DNA of 20,662 bases, from NCBI GenBank assembly GCA_016186245.1, contig JACPLZ010000048.1, positions 1 to 20,662 of the forward strand. Reading direction: 5' to 3'. Shown in pieces: positions 6,135-16,600 of the stretch. This DNA is from Candidatus Peregrinibacteria bacterium (GTDB taxonomy: Bacteria > Patescibacteriota > Gracilibacteria > UBA1369 > LOWO2-01-FULL-3). Positions within the stretch are counted from its first letter, which is position 1; each line of letters begins with the position of its first letter. The notes under the pieces are model-generated. The model made no database searches. It was not told the origin of the DNA and worked only from the letters and a program-made list of their open reading frames with translations. The position numbers and the translations under genes were made by a program.

Positions 6135-7269
6135 TCCCCGCAAACACCTTTCTGCTGTGCAGCCACTTTTTTACCGCCTTCCGGAAAGGCATGATTGACA
6201 TAGCATATTTCAGATAGATAAGACGTTTCACCAGCCAGACCCACCAGCCGCTAAAAACTCTCCCATCATCAACCATCCATACCCCGAATTTTCCGCCAAC
6301 CGGCACGACATAGTGCATCCTTGTCGGCTTAAACTCAATCATCTCTTCCCCATCAATCATCCGCAGAATATTTTTGGCAATCAGCGCACCCTCCTGATAC
6401 GCAGCCTGCGCAAGCATTTCCAGCCGCCCGCCATTTTTCATCTCAAACCAGGCATTGTCTCCGGCGGCAAAAACACAGGGATCATCCACCTTTTGCAAAA
6501 AAGAATTCACCGCAATCGCACCGCCCCTCGTCTTATCTCCAATAGTCTCACGCACAATCTCTTTCACGCCCAATTTCGCCAACCTTTTTAAAATAATCTT
6601 TGTCCCCTTTTCATTCATACCGGCCAAAAACCTTGCGGCTTCAACCAAAACAACCTTCACCTTATCAATTGGATAGTCATATTTCCCGCAAATTTTTTTT
6701 ACAAATCCAATCAACTCACCGGCCACCTCAACACCGGTCGCTCCTCCGCCGCCGACATAAATATTCACATTTTTACGCGCGCCGTTTTTCCGTAAATCCA
6801 CAAAAAACCGATTGAGACGATAATTTATTTTTATCGCATTTTCGACAGTTTTAAGCGGCAGACCGTATTTTTTCAGCCCGGGAATTTCAAAATAATTTGT
6901 CTCACTGCCAAGCGCCACCGCAAGAAAATCATACTTCACAATCCCATTCTTTTTTAAACGGACTTTTTTCCCAGAAGAATCGATGCCGACAACTTCATCC
7001 TGCATAAATTTAACCGTTTTCCGGTCAATCAAATCCGCAATAGGCGTAGCCACGGTTTTTTTCAATTCCACCAGGCACTTCTCCGTAATCCGACTATTAA
7101 AAGCCGTAGCCACCTCATAAAGATCCGCCCGATAAACATGCGCATTTTCCAGATCAACTAAAATAATCTGCCACTTTCGAGTAGAAATTCTATCGGCCAA
7201 ATCCTGCACAATGCGAATGCCCGCAATCCCCGCGCCCAGCACCACAATTTTTTTCCTGGGATTTACCAT
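6127..7269 (-). CDS. NDH-2-like FAD/NAD(P)-dependent oxidoreductase, apparently shortened
   Basis: A 380-residue flavoprotein. The N-terminal FAD loop is IVVLGAGIAGIRIV (8-21), the NAD(H) loop is IYVGGGGATGVEVAGE (170-185), and the second FAD contact is CVFAAGDNAW (265-274). The C-terminus has an amphipathic, tryptophan- and tyrosine-rich stretch (342-369) like the membrane anchor of type II NADH dehydrogenases, which pass electrons from NADH to quinone at the cytoplasmic face of the membrane without pumping protons. Between KRLAKLGV (228-235) and AIAVNSFL (251-258) only 15 residues are present. Relatives have about 50-55 there, including the conserved [IV]W[TA]AG strand, so an in-frame internal loss is likely and activity is doubtful. 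The start overlaps the phosphoketolase stop by 7 bases (ATGGTAA). Confidence 0.75.
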   Translation of the reverse strand: MVNPRKKIVVLGAGIAGIRIVQDLADRISTRKWQIILVDLENAHVYRADLYEVATAFNSRITEKCLVELKKTVATPIADLIDRKTVKFMQDEVVGIDSSGKKVRLKKNGIVKYDFLAVALGSETNYFEIPGLKKYGLPLKTVENAIKINYRLNRFFVDLRKNGARKNVNIYVGGGGATGVEVAGELIGFVKKICGKYDYPIDKVKVVLVEAARFLAGMNEKGTKIILKRLAKLGVKEIVRETIGDKTRGGAIAVNSFLQKVDDPCVFAAGDNAWFEMKNGGRLEMLAQAAYQEGALIAKNILRMIDGEEMIEFKPTRMHYVVPVGGKFGVWMVDDGRVFSGWWVWLVKRLIYLKYAMSIMPFRKAVKKWLHSRKVFAGND

Positions 7270-9612
7270 CGCAAAGATTTTATTTCTTCCGGATCATCGC
7301 CATAATGCCGTATATAAGCCTGATGAGCGGCAATTTTATCATTCAGCATTTTCTTGATACTCATTTTTTTTCGCGCCACTTCTCTGTTTGATTCCGCGCC
7401 GCGATCAATCATGTCCATCGCCAGATGATAACAGCTAACCCCATTCCTCACTTTCAGGTCAAACGGAGTAGTCGTCGAGCCCTCCTCTTTATATCCGTGC
7501 AATACAAAACGATCCGAATTGGTATATGGCCAAAGCACCTGCTCTATATCGTTTACATATCCATGATAATTAAAAATCACCGGCTTATTTTTTGTAAAAT
7601 AAGCATTTACTCCATCCTCGGTTAGACAGCTTTTTGGATCAGAACAATAATCCCCCAATCCCAGCGAGGTCAGCTCCGATACATTCACATACCGGATTTT
7701 CAGCTCCGGCGCCAAATCATGGCACAACTTGACCGCATTCAGAGCCTCCTGCGTAAGATAATCACCCGCCGAAGCCAGTACCACATCGGGGTTCTTGCTT
7801 GCCTCTTTTCCGCCAACCCACTCCCACAAACCGATACCGATTTTGGCCTGCTCACGCGCTTCCTTCAAAGTCTGCCATACCGGCAAATCCGTCTTTCCAC
7901 CGACTATCACACATATCGAATTTTTTCTTTTCATCGTTTCTTCAAAAGCCACCAGCAGACTGTTTGCGTCAGCAGGATAATAAATCTGGGAAAATTTGCC
8001 GTGCTTGAGCAGCACATTGCTCACAAAACTGGGATTTTGATGTGAATAACCGTTGTGATCCTGCCGCCAGCCCAGACTGGAAAGAAGATAAATAGCGCTG
8101 CCAATGGGCTTGCGCCAGGATACTTCAAAACTCTGTTTAAGGAATTTGGCATACTGGTCAACCATGCTGGCAATAATAGTCAAAAATGCCTCATAGCTCA
8201 CCAAAACCCCATGACGACCAGTCAAAAGATACCCCTGCAGCCACCCCTGCAAAGTATTTTCGCTTAACATCTCCATCACACGTCCATCAGGCGCCATGTC
8301 CTCATCGGTCTTTTTTGTCGGCCAGACATAAGCGCGTTTTGTGGCTTCAAATAAAGCGCCGAGCTTATTAGACTCCGCCTCATCGGGACAAAACAATCTG
8401 AAATTATCTTTATTTCCCCTGACAATATCCCTCAAAAATCGCGCGCCGATACCCATGCTGCCGGTCGCAATCTCTCCACGTTTCTTAAATTTAACTTCAT
8501 ATTTTGCAACATTCGGAAGTTTAAGAGACTTATGGAAATTGCCGCCAACAGCATGTTTATTCATCCCGATTCTGTATTTTCCCGAAGGCACAAATTCTAG
8601 AACCTCCTCATATGGACGCCCTTTCATGTCCAAAAGCTCGCCAATTTTATAGCTTTCCAGCCACTTTTTTATCGCCGGCAAAGCATCGGGATCATCATTT
8701 GGATGACCGATCGGAATCCCGTGGGCATGGAAAGATCCCTCAATCGGATGGCCGTGATAAGCCTTAATACCCTTCCAGCCTTTGAGAGTTTTTAAAAGAA
8801 TAACCGGCCAGCGCGGCTTTATAACAGATCCTCCGCGGCGCGCATGTTTTTGAATTTTACGGATTTTCTGATAGGCCGCCTCCACCGATTTAAGCATTTT
8901 TCCCTCAATATCCAGCGCCCCAACAATCATGGGCTCATAGCCATACCCGCTAAAAAGCTGCAGCAGCTCGTCATCCGACATCGTGCCATAAACAGTCGGA
9001 TTGCAGATTTTATAGCCGTTAATATGCACAATCGGCAACACCGCTCCCGAAGTTTTGGGATTTAAAAACTTGTTGGAATGCCAGGCCGTAGCCAAAGAAC
9101 CGGTCTCCGCCTCACCATCTCCGACTACACAACACGCTATCAGATTTGGATTATCCAACACCGCCCCAAAGGCTGTGGAAAGACTATAACCCCAAAATCG
9201 ACCCTGGAACACTTGGCGTAACATGGCTCGGGAAATGGCTGTACGGCCAGGAAAAATCATGGACAAGCTGCCCCATTCCCCTCCCGTCAAGCGTATACTC
9301 GGGATAAAACTCGCGGAGAGTTTTCTCCAGAAAAAGATTGGCTAGAACTGAGGGCGCGCCATGCCCCGGCCCGACAATCAACATCATGTCGGTTTTGTGC
9401 TTCCAGACAAGATAATTCAGATTCGCATAGATAAAATTCAGGCCAGGCACAGTTCCCCAATGCCCAAGAATTCTCGGTTTAAAATGCTCTGCAGCAAGCT
9501 CCTTTTCCAAAAAAAAATTCTCCTTTAAATACAATTGAGCCACTCCAAGATAATCGGCCAAACGCAGATATTTTTTCATCCAGGACAAAACCCTGGCATC
9601 GGTCTTTGACAT
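7263..9612 (-). pseudogene. xfp: phosphoketolase, frameshifted by a small deletion
   Basis: Two frames together encode about 783 residues, the usual length of xylulose-5-P/fructose-6-P phosphoketolase, which uses thiamine diphosphate to cleave the sugar to acetyl-phosphate. The first frame runs from the ATG at 9612 to 9184 and has GHWG (H51), GPGHGAP (H84) and PSHVTP (H130). The second runs to 7263 and has VVGDGEAETG, GRHGVLVSYEAF with the catalytic glutamate, and SLGWRQDHNGYSHQNP. They break at about 9189-9198: PGSI is followed by only 4 bases before GYSLSTAFGA, where relatives have six residues (HEGGEL-like), so about 14 bases are missing. Everything else is open, so the break is recent or an assembly error. 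It is first in the operon and divergent from transaldolase. Confidence 0.85.
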
Positions 9613-9638
9613 AAAAATGAGGAAAGATTTCTTGAAAA

Positions 9639-9666
9639 AGAATAACACAGCCGAAAAAAATAACAA
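9639..9666 (-). promoter_or_regulatory. promoter of the phosphoketolase operon
   Basis: Read on the minus strand: TTGTTA (-35, at 9661-9666), 16-bp spacer and TATTCT (-10, at 9639-9644). The leader would be about 20 bases to the ATG at 9612. Its -35 box lies 5 bases from the -35 box of the divergent transaldolase promoter, so the two may compete or share a regulator. Confidence 0.4.
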
Positions 9667-9671
9667 AGCAG

Positions 9672-9700
9672 TTGCAACATTCCTTCAAGCAGGCAATAAT
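9672..9700 (+). promoter_or_regulatory. promoter of the transaldolase-isomerase-transketolase run
   Basis: TTGCAA (9672-9677), 17-bp spacer and AATAAT (9695-9700). The predicted start near 9707 gives a 16-base leader to the ATG at 9723. It is back to back with the phosphoketolase promoter. Confidence 0.5.
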
Positions 9701-9722
9701 GCCACCAACAAACCCTGATCCC

Positions 9723-10379
9723 ATGCAACTCTTTTTAGACACCGCCAATTTATCCGACATAAAAAAATATGCGGCATTGGGAATTGTGGATGGAATAACC
9801 ACAAATCCAACACTGATCGCAAAAGAAGGAGCTTCCCTCGAAAAACGCATCAAAGAAATTGCTGAAGTAGTAGACGGCCCGATCAGCGCGGAAGTAACCG
9901 CCACCAATCTCAAAGAAATGATCAACGAGGGCAGAAAAATCGCCAAATGGCATCCTAATGTTTATGTGAAAGTCCCAAGCACATCGGAAGGACTGCAGGC
10001 CGTAAAAATATTCAAATCGGAAAATATCCGCACCAATACAACCCTGGTTTTTTCCGCCAGCCAGGCTCTGCTTGCCGCCAAAGTCGGAGCGGATTTTGTC
10101 AGTCCTTTCATCGGCCGTCTGGACGATATTTCCGAACCGGGGATGGATCTGATAGCAGATATAGTGAAGATTTTCAAAAACTATAATTTCGCAACCAAAG
10201 TGCTTGTTGCAAGCATCAGACATCCGCGACATATAGTCGAGGCGGCTTTGATAGGAGCCGATATTGCCACCATGCCGGCGGAAGTCATGGAAAAACTAAT
10301 TCATCATCCGTTGACAGACTTAGGACTGGAAAAGTTTTTGAAAGATTGGCGGGCGCAAGCGAAAAAGTTGCGAGCGTAG
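9723..10379 (+). CDS. tal: transaldolase (short, TalC/MipB-type)
   Basis: A 218-residue TIM-barrel enzyme. It begins MQLFLDTANL, with the conserved D6, then has GITTNPTLIAKEG (24-36), VYVKVPSTSEG (80-90) with the Schiff-base lysine K83, TTLVFSASQALLAAKVGA (106-123) and VSPFIGRLDD (126-135). It moves a dihydroxyacetone unit between sugar phosphates in the non-oxidative pentose phosphate pathway; close relatives act as fructose-6-P aldolases, and sequence alone does not separate these. The frame is open 17 codons further up, but family alignment and the promoter at 9672-9700 favour 9723. There is no Shine-Dalgarno. The isomerase gene follows after 75 bases with no clear promoter, so co-transcription is likely. 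Confidence 0.92.
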   Translation: MQLFLDTANLSDIKKYAALGIVDGITTNPTLIAKEGASLEKRIKEIAEVVDGPISAEVTATNLKEMINEGRKIAKWHPNVYVKVPSTSEGLQAVKIFKSENIRTNTTLVFSASQALLAAKVGADFVSPFIGRLDDISEPGMDLIADIVKIFKNYNFATKVLVASIRHPRHIVEAALIGADIATMPAEVMEKLIHHPLTDLGLEKFLKDWRAQAKKLRA

Positions 10380-10454
10380 CGAGCAACAAAGAGCAGACGG
10401 CAAACCTGACACCATGATAAATTTTACCGCGGCTGGCGAAAAATATTTTACATT

Positions 10455-11663
10455 ATGTTGACTCTCGATATATCCAACCTGCGCAAAATCTCCAGACTTC
10501 ACGGCCTCTCACCGGCAGAAATCAACTCTCTGGAAAAAATCAGAAATCGCAAACATGGATTTTATGAAATTTTAGACGATAAAAATTCAATCGAAAAAAT
10601 CAAAAAATTCGCCCGCCAAAATATCGGACGTTACAAACATTTTGTTGTGCTTGGCATCGGAGGATCGGCGCTTGGAGCCTTATGCCTGCAGCAGAGCCTC
10701 AGCCACATTTTTAAACCAAACAATCTTATCGTAGTCGACAACATCGATCCGGTTTTAATAAAAGAACTGGAAGAAACAATCAATCTCAAAAAAACTCTTT
10801 TCATCGTCACCAGCAAATCGGGTACAACCGTCGAAACGCTCGCCCAATATTATTATTTCAGAAAAAAAACAGACGCCGCGAAATTAAAGCCGCAAAATCA
10901 TTTTGTTTTTATCACTGATCCGGAAAAAGGCACACTTCGTGAAATTGCAAAAAAAGAAAACATCACCGCCTTTGAAATCCCGGAAAATATCGGAGGACGA
11001 TTTTCCGTGTTTACAGCTGTGGGATTGCTACCGGCAGCATTGATCGGAATAAACATTGATAGGCTGATTAAGGGAGCGAAGAGAGGTGGAAAGGATTTTT
11101 TTGCCGAACAAAAAAAACTGGCAACCATCCAGTATCTGCTTTATAAAAAAAATAAGTCAATTAACGTAATAATGCCCTATGCTCAAAAATTGATCCGCCT
11201 CGCAGACTGGTACAGACAATTGCTCGCGGAAAGCATTGGCAAAAAATTCAACAACAAAGGAAAACAAATCCACGTCGGCATAACTCCGGTAAACGCGCTG
11301 GGAGCAACCGATCAGCATTCCCAGATTCAACTGTACAATGAAGGCCCCAACGACAAACTGATTATTTTTATTGAAGTCAAAAACACCGGCAAACCGCTAA
11401 AAATCCCCGCAATTCATAAAAATCTCACTTTCAATAAACTGCTTCAAACGGAAAAAGAAGCCACGGCAGCAGCCCTTACCAGAAACAATAGACCAAACAT
11501 TACAATTAAGATAGACTCCATCACCGAGGAAACTTTGGGCGAACTGCTGATGTTTTTCGAAGGATCAATTGCATTTCTGGGAGAACTTTTCGACATCAAT
11601 GCTTACGATCAGCCCGGGGTGGAACTCGCCAAACAGTTAACAAAAAAAATGCTCCATGCTTAA
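10455..11663 (+). CDS. pgi: glucose-6-phosphate isomerase
   Basis: A 402-residue cytosolic enzyme interconverting glucose-6-P and fructose-6-P. Family motifs are in order: VVLGIGGSALGA (64-75), VTSKSGTTVET (118-128), IPENIGGRFSVFTAVG (175-190), LLAESIGK (256-263) with E259, GATDQHSQIQLYNEGPND (283-300) with the ring-opening histidine H288, and AYDQPGVELAK (383-393) with K393. It is shorter than the 500-plus residue enterobacterial form and resembles the compact bacterial type. The ATG has no Shine-Dalgarno. The 3' end overlaps the transketolase start by 8 bases, so translation is probably coupled. It links glycolysis to the flanking pentose phosphate genes. Confidence 0.95.
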   Translation: MLTLDISNLRKISRLHGLSPAEINSLEKIRNRKHGFYEILDDKNSIEKIKKFARQNIGRYKHFVVLGIGGSALGALCLQQSLSHIFKPNNLIVVDNIDPVLIKELEETINLKKTLFIVTSKSGTTVETLAQYYYFRKKTDAAKLKPQNHFVFITDPEKGTLREIAKKENITAFEIPENIGGRFSVFTAVGLLPAALIGINIDRLIKGAKRGGKDFFAEQKKLATIQYLLYKKNKSINVIMPYAQKLIRLADWYRQLLAESIGKKFNNKGKQIHVGITPVNALGATDQHSQIQLYNEGPNDKLIIFIEVKNTGKPLKIPAIHKNLTFNKLLQTEKEATAAALTRNNRPNITIKIDSITEETLGELLMFFEGSIAFLGELFDINAYDQPGVELAKQLTKKMLHA

Positions 11664-13566
11664 CAGCCTGCCGGAAATAGGAAAACTCTTGAAAAAAGAA
11701 CACATCGATTTCCTCAAAACATTCAGCAAATCATGCCGCCGATCCATCCTGGAAATGGTGGTCAATGCACAAAGCGGACATCCGGGCGGCTCGCTCTCCT
11801 GCATCGATTATCTGTCACTGATTTACTGTTTCATCATCAGCCAGACAGGCGAAAAAGCAGTAATAAGCAACGGTCATATCTCGCCCGGAGTTTACAGCAC
11901 ACTCGCAGAATTGGGCTACATCGGCAAAAAAGAAGCCATTGAAGGTTTCAGAAAAATAGGAAAAATTTATGAAGGCCATATCACCCGCCATGTAACCGGA
12001 GTTGAATATGGCACCGGACCGTTGGGCATCGGAGTATCGGTAGCTTCCGCTTTTGCGCATGAAGAAAAATTGAGAAACTCCGGGCGCAAAGTTTTTGCTT
12101 TGGCGGGAGACGGAGAGTGCCAGGAAGGACAAGTGCATGAAATGATCCATTTTGCCCAGACTCACAAATTAAACAATCTCGTTCTTTTCATCGATTATAA
12201 TGAAATCCAGCTGACCGCCGGCCTCAAAGAAATTTCATCAATAGACATACCGGAGATTTTTAAAGCTGGCCACTGGAAAGTGATTGAAACCGATGGCCAT
12301 GATTACCAAAAACTCTGGTCTGCTCTGGCAGAAGCCTATAATTCCGATATGCCGATAGCCATTATCGGACATACCATTATGGGTAAAGGCTGCAGGTTCA
12401 TGGAACCTGCCGGCGAAAAACATCAGGCGGACTGGCACGGCAAAGCGCCAAAAAAAGAAGAAATAGAGGAAGACCTACAAAATCTCACATTGGATAATAA
12501 TGAAGAAAAAATCCTCGAAACTTTCCGCAAAAAATTCATCAAATGGAAACCGGAACCGGCCGGATATCCAAAACTTTTAAGTCCGGTAAAAGTCAACATT
12601 GGCAAACCGCGCATTACAAATGCCGGTGAATTAACCGATTGCCGCACCGCTTACGGCAAAGCTTTGCTCGATCTGGCAGAAAAAAATCCGCAAATAATCG
12701 CTCTCACCGCAGATTTAAGCGGCTCCGTCATGACAAAATTCATCTCCGAAAAATTACCGAAACAATATGTGGAAGTCGGCATAGCGGAGCAGCACATGGT
12801 GTCGGCAGCCGGTGGTTATAGCTTTATGGATCGCATTCCTTTCGCCTCAACCTTTGGAGCTTTTATGACCAGCCGCGCCAAAGATCAGGCGCGTGTTAAT
12901 GACATCAATTATACGAATGTAAAAATGGTGGCTACGCATTGCGGGCTTTCCGTGGGAGAAGACGGCCCGACACATCAGGCGATTGACGATATGGGCTCAA
13001 TGCTTGGACTCCTTAACACCATGGTTATCGAGCCTGCCGACCCGAATCAAACCGATCACATAATCCGCTACATCGCTTCCCATTACGGAAATTTTTATGT
13101 GAGAATGGGCCGCCATAAATTTCCAATAATTACCAAAGAAAACGGCACGCCGTTTTTCGATGAGAATTATGAATATGAATATGGAAAAACAGACATAATC
13201 CGCGAAGGAAAAGATGTCACAATCGCAGCTACAGGAGCGTGCATAAACGAAGCATTAAAAGCCCGTGAAAAATTAAACGATAAAATTTCCATCGAAGTGG
13301 TCGCAGTAAGTTCCATAAAAAAATTCGATGCCGCAATTTTAAACTCCGTGAAAAAAACAAAAAAACTCATCACCGTGGAAGACCACAACACTTACAGCGG
13401 CCTTGGCTCACAACTTGCTCGTCTGCTGCAGAAAGAAAAAATCATGCTTGAGAAATTTCAGATGATTGGAGTTGAAAAATATCAGCTTTCCGGCAAAGCC
13501 GAAGAACTCTACCATTCAGCCGGAATCGATGCAGATGCAATTGAAAAAATCATATTGTCACTGTAA
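11656..13566 (+). CDS. tkt: transketolase, single-chain
   Basis: A 636-residue thiamine-diphosphate enzyme that transfers two-carbon ketol units between sugar phosphates. The N-terminal half has AQSGHPGG (38-45) and the ThDP/Mg motif GDGECQEGQVHE (151-162) ending at N182. The pyrimidine domain has the catalytic glutamate in VEVGIAEQHMVSA (E378), then ASTFGAFMTSRAKDQ and GEDGPTHQ. The C-terminal domain ends near KLITVEDHNTYSGLGSQ. Length is normal for one-gene transketolase; many archaea split it in two. The start overlaps the isomerase stop. It ends 8 bases before a hairpin and converges on glutamate synthase. Confidence 0.95.
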   Translation: MLNSLPEIGKLLKKEHIDFLKTFSKSCRRSILEMVVNAQSGHPGGSLSCIDYLSLIYCFIISQTGEKAVISNGHISPGVYSTLAELGYIGKKEAIEGFRKIGKIYEGHITRHVTGVEYGTGPLGIGVSVASAFAHEEKLRNSGRKVFALAGDGECQEGQVHEMIHFAQTHKLNNLVLFIDYNEIQLTAGLKEISSIDIPEIFKAGHWKVIETDGHDYQKLWSALAEAYNSDMPIAIIGHTIMGKGCRFMEPAGEKHQADWHGKAPKKEEIEEDLQNLTLDNNEEKILETFRKKFIKWKPEPAGYPKLLSPVKVNIGKPRITNAGELTDCRTAYGKALLDLAEKNPQIIALTADLSGSVMTKFISEKLPKQYVEVGIAEQHMVSAAGGYSFMDRIPFASTFGAFMTSRAKDQARVNDINYTNVKMVATHCGLSVGEDGPTHQAIDDMGSMLGLLNTMVIEPADPNQTDHIIRYIASHYGNFYVRMGRHKFPIITKENGTPFFDENYEYEYGKTDIIREGKDVTIAATGACINEALKAREKLNDKISIEVVAVSSIKKFDAAILNSVKKTKKLITVEDHNTYSGLGSQLARLLQKEKIMLEKFQMIGVEKYQLSGKAEELYHSAGIDADAIEKIILSL

Positions 13567-13573
13567 GTTTCAT

Positions 13574-13602
13574 TGTCATGGTGAGCCTGTCGAACCATGA
13601 CA
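13574..13602. terminator. hairpin between convergent transketolase and glutamate synthase genes
   Basis: TGTCATGGT (13574-13582) pairs perfectly with ACCATGACA (13594-13602) around an 11-base loop, GAGCCTGTCGA. It starts 8 bases after the transketolase stop and lies 22 bases beyond the glutamate synthase stop, so it could end transcription or protect RNA ends from both sides. No clear T-run adjoins it. The loop core GAGCCTGTCGA is also seen in short palindromic repeats common in many bacterial genomes. Confidence 0.5.
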
Positions 13603-13623
13603 TACATCTCACTATGACACACA

Positions 13624-16600
13624 TCACACAATCATGTCGGCAATCACCGGCAATACCCCTCCATCCCTCGCCATATCCGCAAGCCTCTTTCTCGCCAAAT
13701 CTGAAATTTGCTGCGGCTTTGGCTCATAAGTAGAAATGACTCTTGCAAACTTCAGTGACTCCGCTTCCCAATTCTGTAAAATTCTGGCAGCTTTTGGACT
13801 GGCGGTATCAGCATAATATTCAGTCAACAATGCATGCAGTTTTACCTTATCAACATCATTCATTGGAACAATTCTGGCATCTTCCTTATTCAAACGATCG
13901 ACCAGAGTCCCATTTTCATTCAAAACAAAAACCTCTCCCGCGGACATACCGCTGGCAAAACCGCTGCCCACTTCTCCCAGTACGACCCCCACTCCGCCGG
14001 TCGTATATTCAAAACCAAAATTATCACAACCTTCACAGATAATCACCGCATCCAGACAGCATCGCACTCCAAATCTTTGCCCAATTTTACCAGCAACAAA
14101 AAGCTTGCCTCCGGTCATTTGATCGTCTGAATGTTTACGCGCTCCATAGGCACAGGTCGCACCGGCAAGATCAATAGGCTCCTCACTTTGCAAATGTGCC
14201 GGCGGTTTAATAATAATTTTCCCGCCGCTCATTCCCGAACCGACGAAATCATTTGCAATACCTGTCAGCTCCAAAGTAACACCTTCAACATTCAAAAATC
14301 CAAAACTTTGCCCTGGGTATCCCTTAAATTTAAAATGAAAACCTCCCAGTGGAACTTTTACATTTCCTCTGGCAATCTCACAGGCAAGAGTAGAGCCAAT
14401 TGCCCTCATTCCACCATCATAATTCTCCCCTTTGTATTCGGCGGAGCCGATCAGCGGAATTTCCATCACCAATCTATCTCCATCAAAACTTTTGGCAGCC
14501 TCCACCATCATCTGATTCACTGCGTTCACGGGATTTGGCCGGACAATCGGCTCATCGCCAAAATCAGGTACTTCATAATCCGGCTCCTTCCAGAGAAAAT
14601 CCAGATTAACCCTGTCTTCCGGATATTTTTCACCGGCGTCCAAACGACTTTCGAGATTAGCTTCAGCTTTAGCCCTTTCGTCCTCATCAGCAATTCTGGA
14701 AATTTTCAGTCGCTCCCTATCAGCCCCATATAATCTTTTCACCACATCAAATCTGCCCCTGCACGCCTCCAGACTTTCCACTCCAATCATGGCCAAAATC
14801 CCCCTCACGTCTTCCGCAAGAGTAACCCAATATAACTCCAAAGCTTCCCCGATATTCTTCGCCTGTTCTTCAAAAGTCATCGACTCCATTTTTTCAAGCA
14901 TCGCTTCCGCTTTGCCGCCAAAACCCAAACGGGCAAGATTTTCGATCAAAGTCGTATTTAATCCCACCGGACAGGTATTAATGGCACAGTCGCGGCAAAA
15001 AATACACGCCGCCGCCGCCTGCTCCAAAGAGGATCCAAAACCAAATTCATCAGACCCATGCACCGCCATCGCGACAATATCCCGTCCGGTAATCAAACCA
15101 CCATCACATTCAATAATAATCTTATTAAACATTCCCTGCTTCTTTAAAGTATGGAGTGTTTCAAAAAGACCAAGTTCACCAGGACTGCCGGTATACCTGA
15201 TAGCACTGGACTCCGCCGCACCGGTACCTCCGGAATTACCGCTCAAAGTCGCCTTTTGCGCACCAGCTTTGGCAATACCACTAACAATAGTCCCAATTCC
15301 AGCCTTGGTTGTAACCTTCACGCTGATAGTCTTTACTTCAGGATATGCTTCCCTAAGATCGCCAATCAAACGTTTCAAATCTTCTATGCTGTAAATATCA
15401 TGCTGCGGCGGCGGAGAAACCAGTGTTACTCCGGCCAAAGTGCCGCGCTGTCTAGCAAGTCTTTCATCAATTTTACCACCATCAATCTGCCCGCCCTGGC
15501 CCGGCTTTGCACCCTGCCCTATTTTAATCTGCAACTCGCCGTCATCACCGATACTCACAATGTACCAAGCATCCGCGCCAAACCGACCAGAGGCAATTTG
15601 CTTTGCCTTACTACAGGCCTTTTCCATCGCTCCGCCCGGATAACGGGAGCGATGCTCACCACCCTCTCCACTACCCGATGTCGGACGCTTATTAAGCCGT
15701 TCACTATATCCGGGACTATCTGATCCCTCCAATTCAAGCAGAGCCATAAATTTTTCCGCCATACTATTTATCGCTTCCGCAAAAGCTCTATGGGCAGTAG
15801 GCCCTACCGCTCCATCGGACATCTGCGATCCCCTAACTTAAGTTCAGATTTTTTAGGATTCAATAAAAATGCATTCAAAAATCCAAAGACTCTACCCTTA
15901 CGAGAAGTCGGTTCTTTTATTTTCCTCAAAGATTTCCGGCCTTCCTGCAATCTTGCCAATTGATCTTCCACCATATCATCAAAATCCATTCCGCCTATCT
16001 GCGAAACATTATTCGGCAAATATTTTTTGGACACTTTACCGTCAATTCCCAGCGCCTCAAAAAAACAACCGCCCCGATAACCATCAACTGCAAAAATCCC
16101 CATTTTCGCCATAATTTTTTTCAAAGACATCTCCATGGATTTTTCCACATTTTTCAAACGCTTATCCACATCAGCCTCCTGCCATTTGATAACATCACCA
16201 TTCATAACTGTCTCCCAAATCACATAAGGACACGCCGCATCAAATCCCTGGGAAATCAAAAGAGCGGTATCATGGGCCTCAAGAGCATCCATGGTTTCAG
16301 ACACAATTTTAACTTTTGCCTTCCCTCCTCTCGAGCTCTGCGATCGGAAAAAATCAAAATCGGATAGTTACCGGCCTCAGCCAAAGCCACGCATTGCTGA
16401 ATTATTTCTTTCAGTCTCTTTTCCATATCAGCACCGGTCGTTCCCTCAAAAGTAGTATCAATTTCCCTGTATGCAACTTCTCCGTTTTCTCTTATGGCTT
16501 TCATCTTGGGAAGATTTAGAATTGGAGAAGAACAAACCAGCTCCGGACTGGCCTGATAAGTATTAGGGTCATTAATGTCCGTCTGTTTCGGAGAACAACC

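Noticed and set aside
9184..9198. Programmed frameshift in phosphoketolase
   Set aside because: There is no slippery heptamer with downstream structure, and conserved residues are missing at the junction, so a deletion explains it better.
10367..10387. Palindrome GTTGC...GCAAC over the transaldolase stop as terminator
   Set aside because: Only a 5-bp stem pairs cleanly, no T-run follows, and the isomerase gene downstream seems to depend on read-through.
14131..15394. Several 200-codon open frames on the plus strand
   Set aside because: They are antisense to the FMN domain of glutamate synthase; composition is that of a shadow frame.
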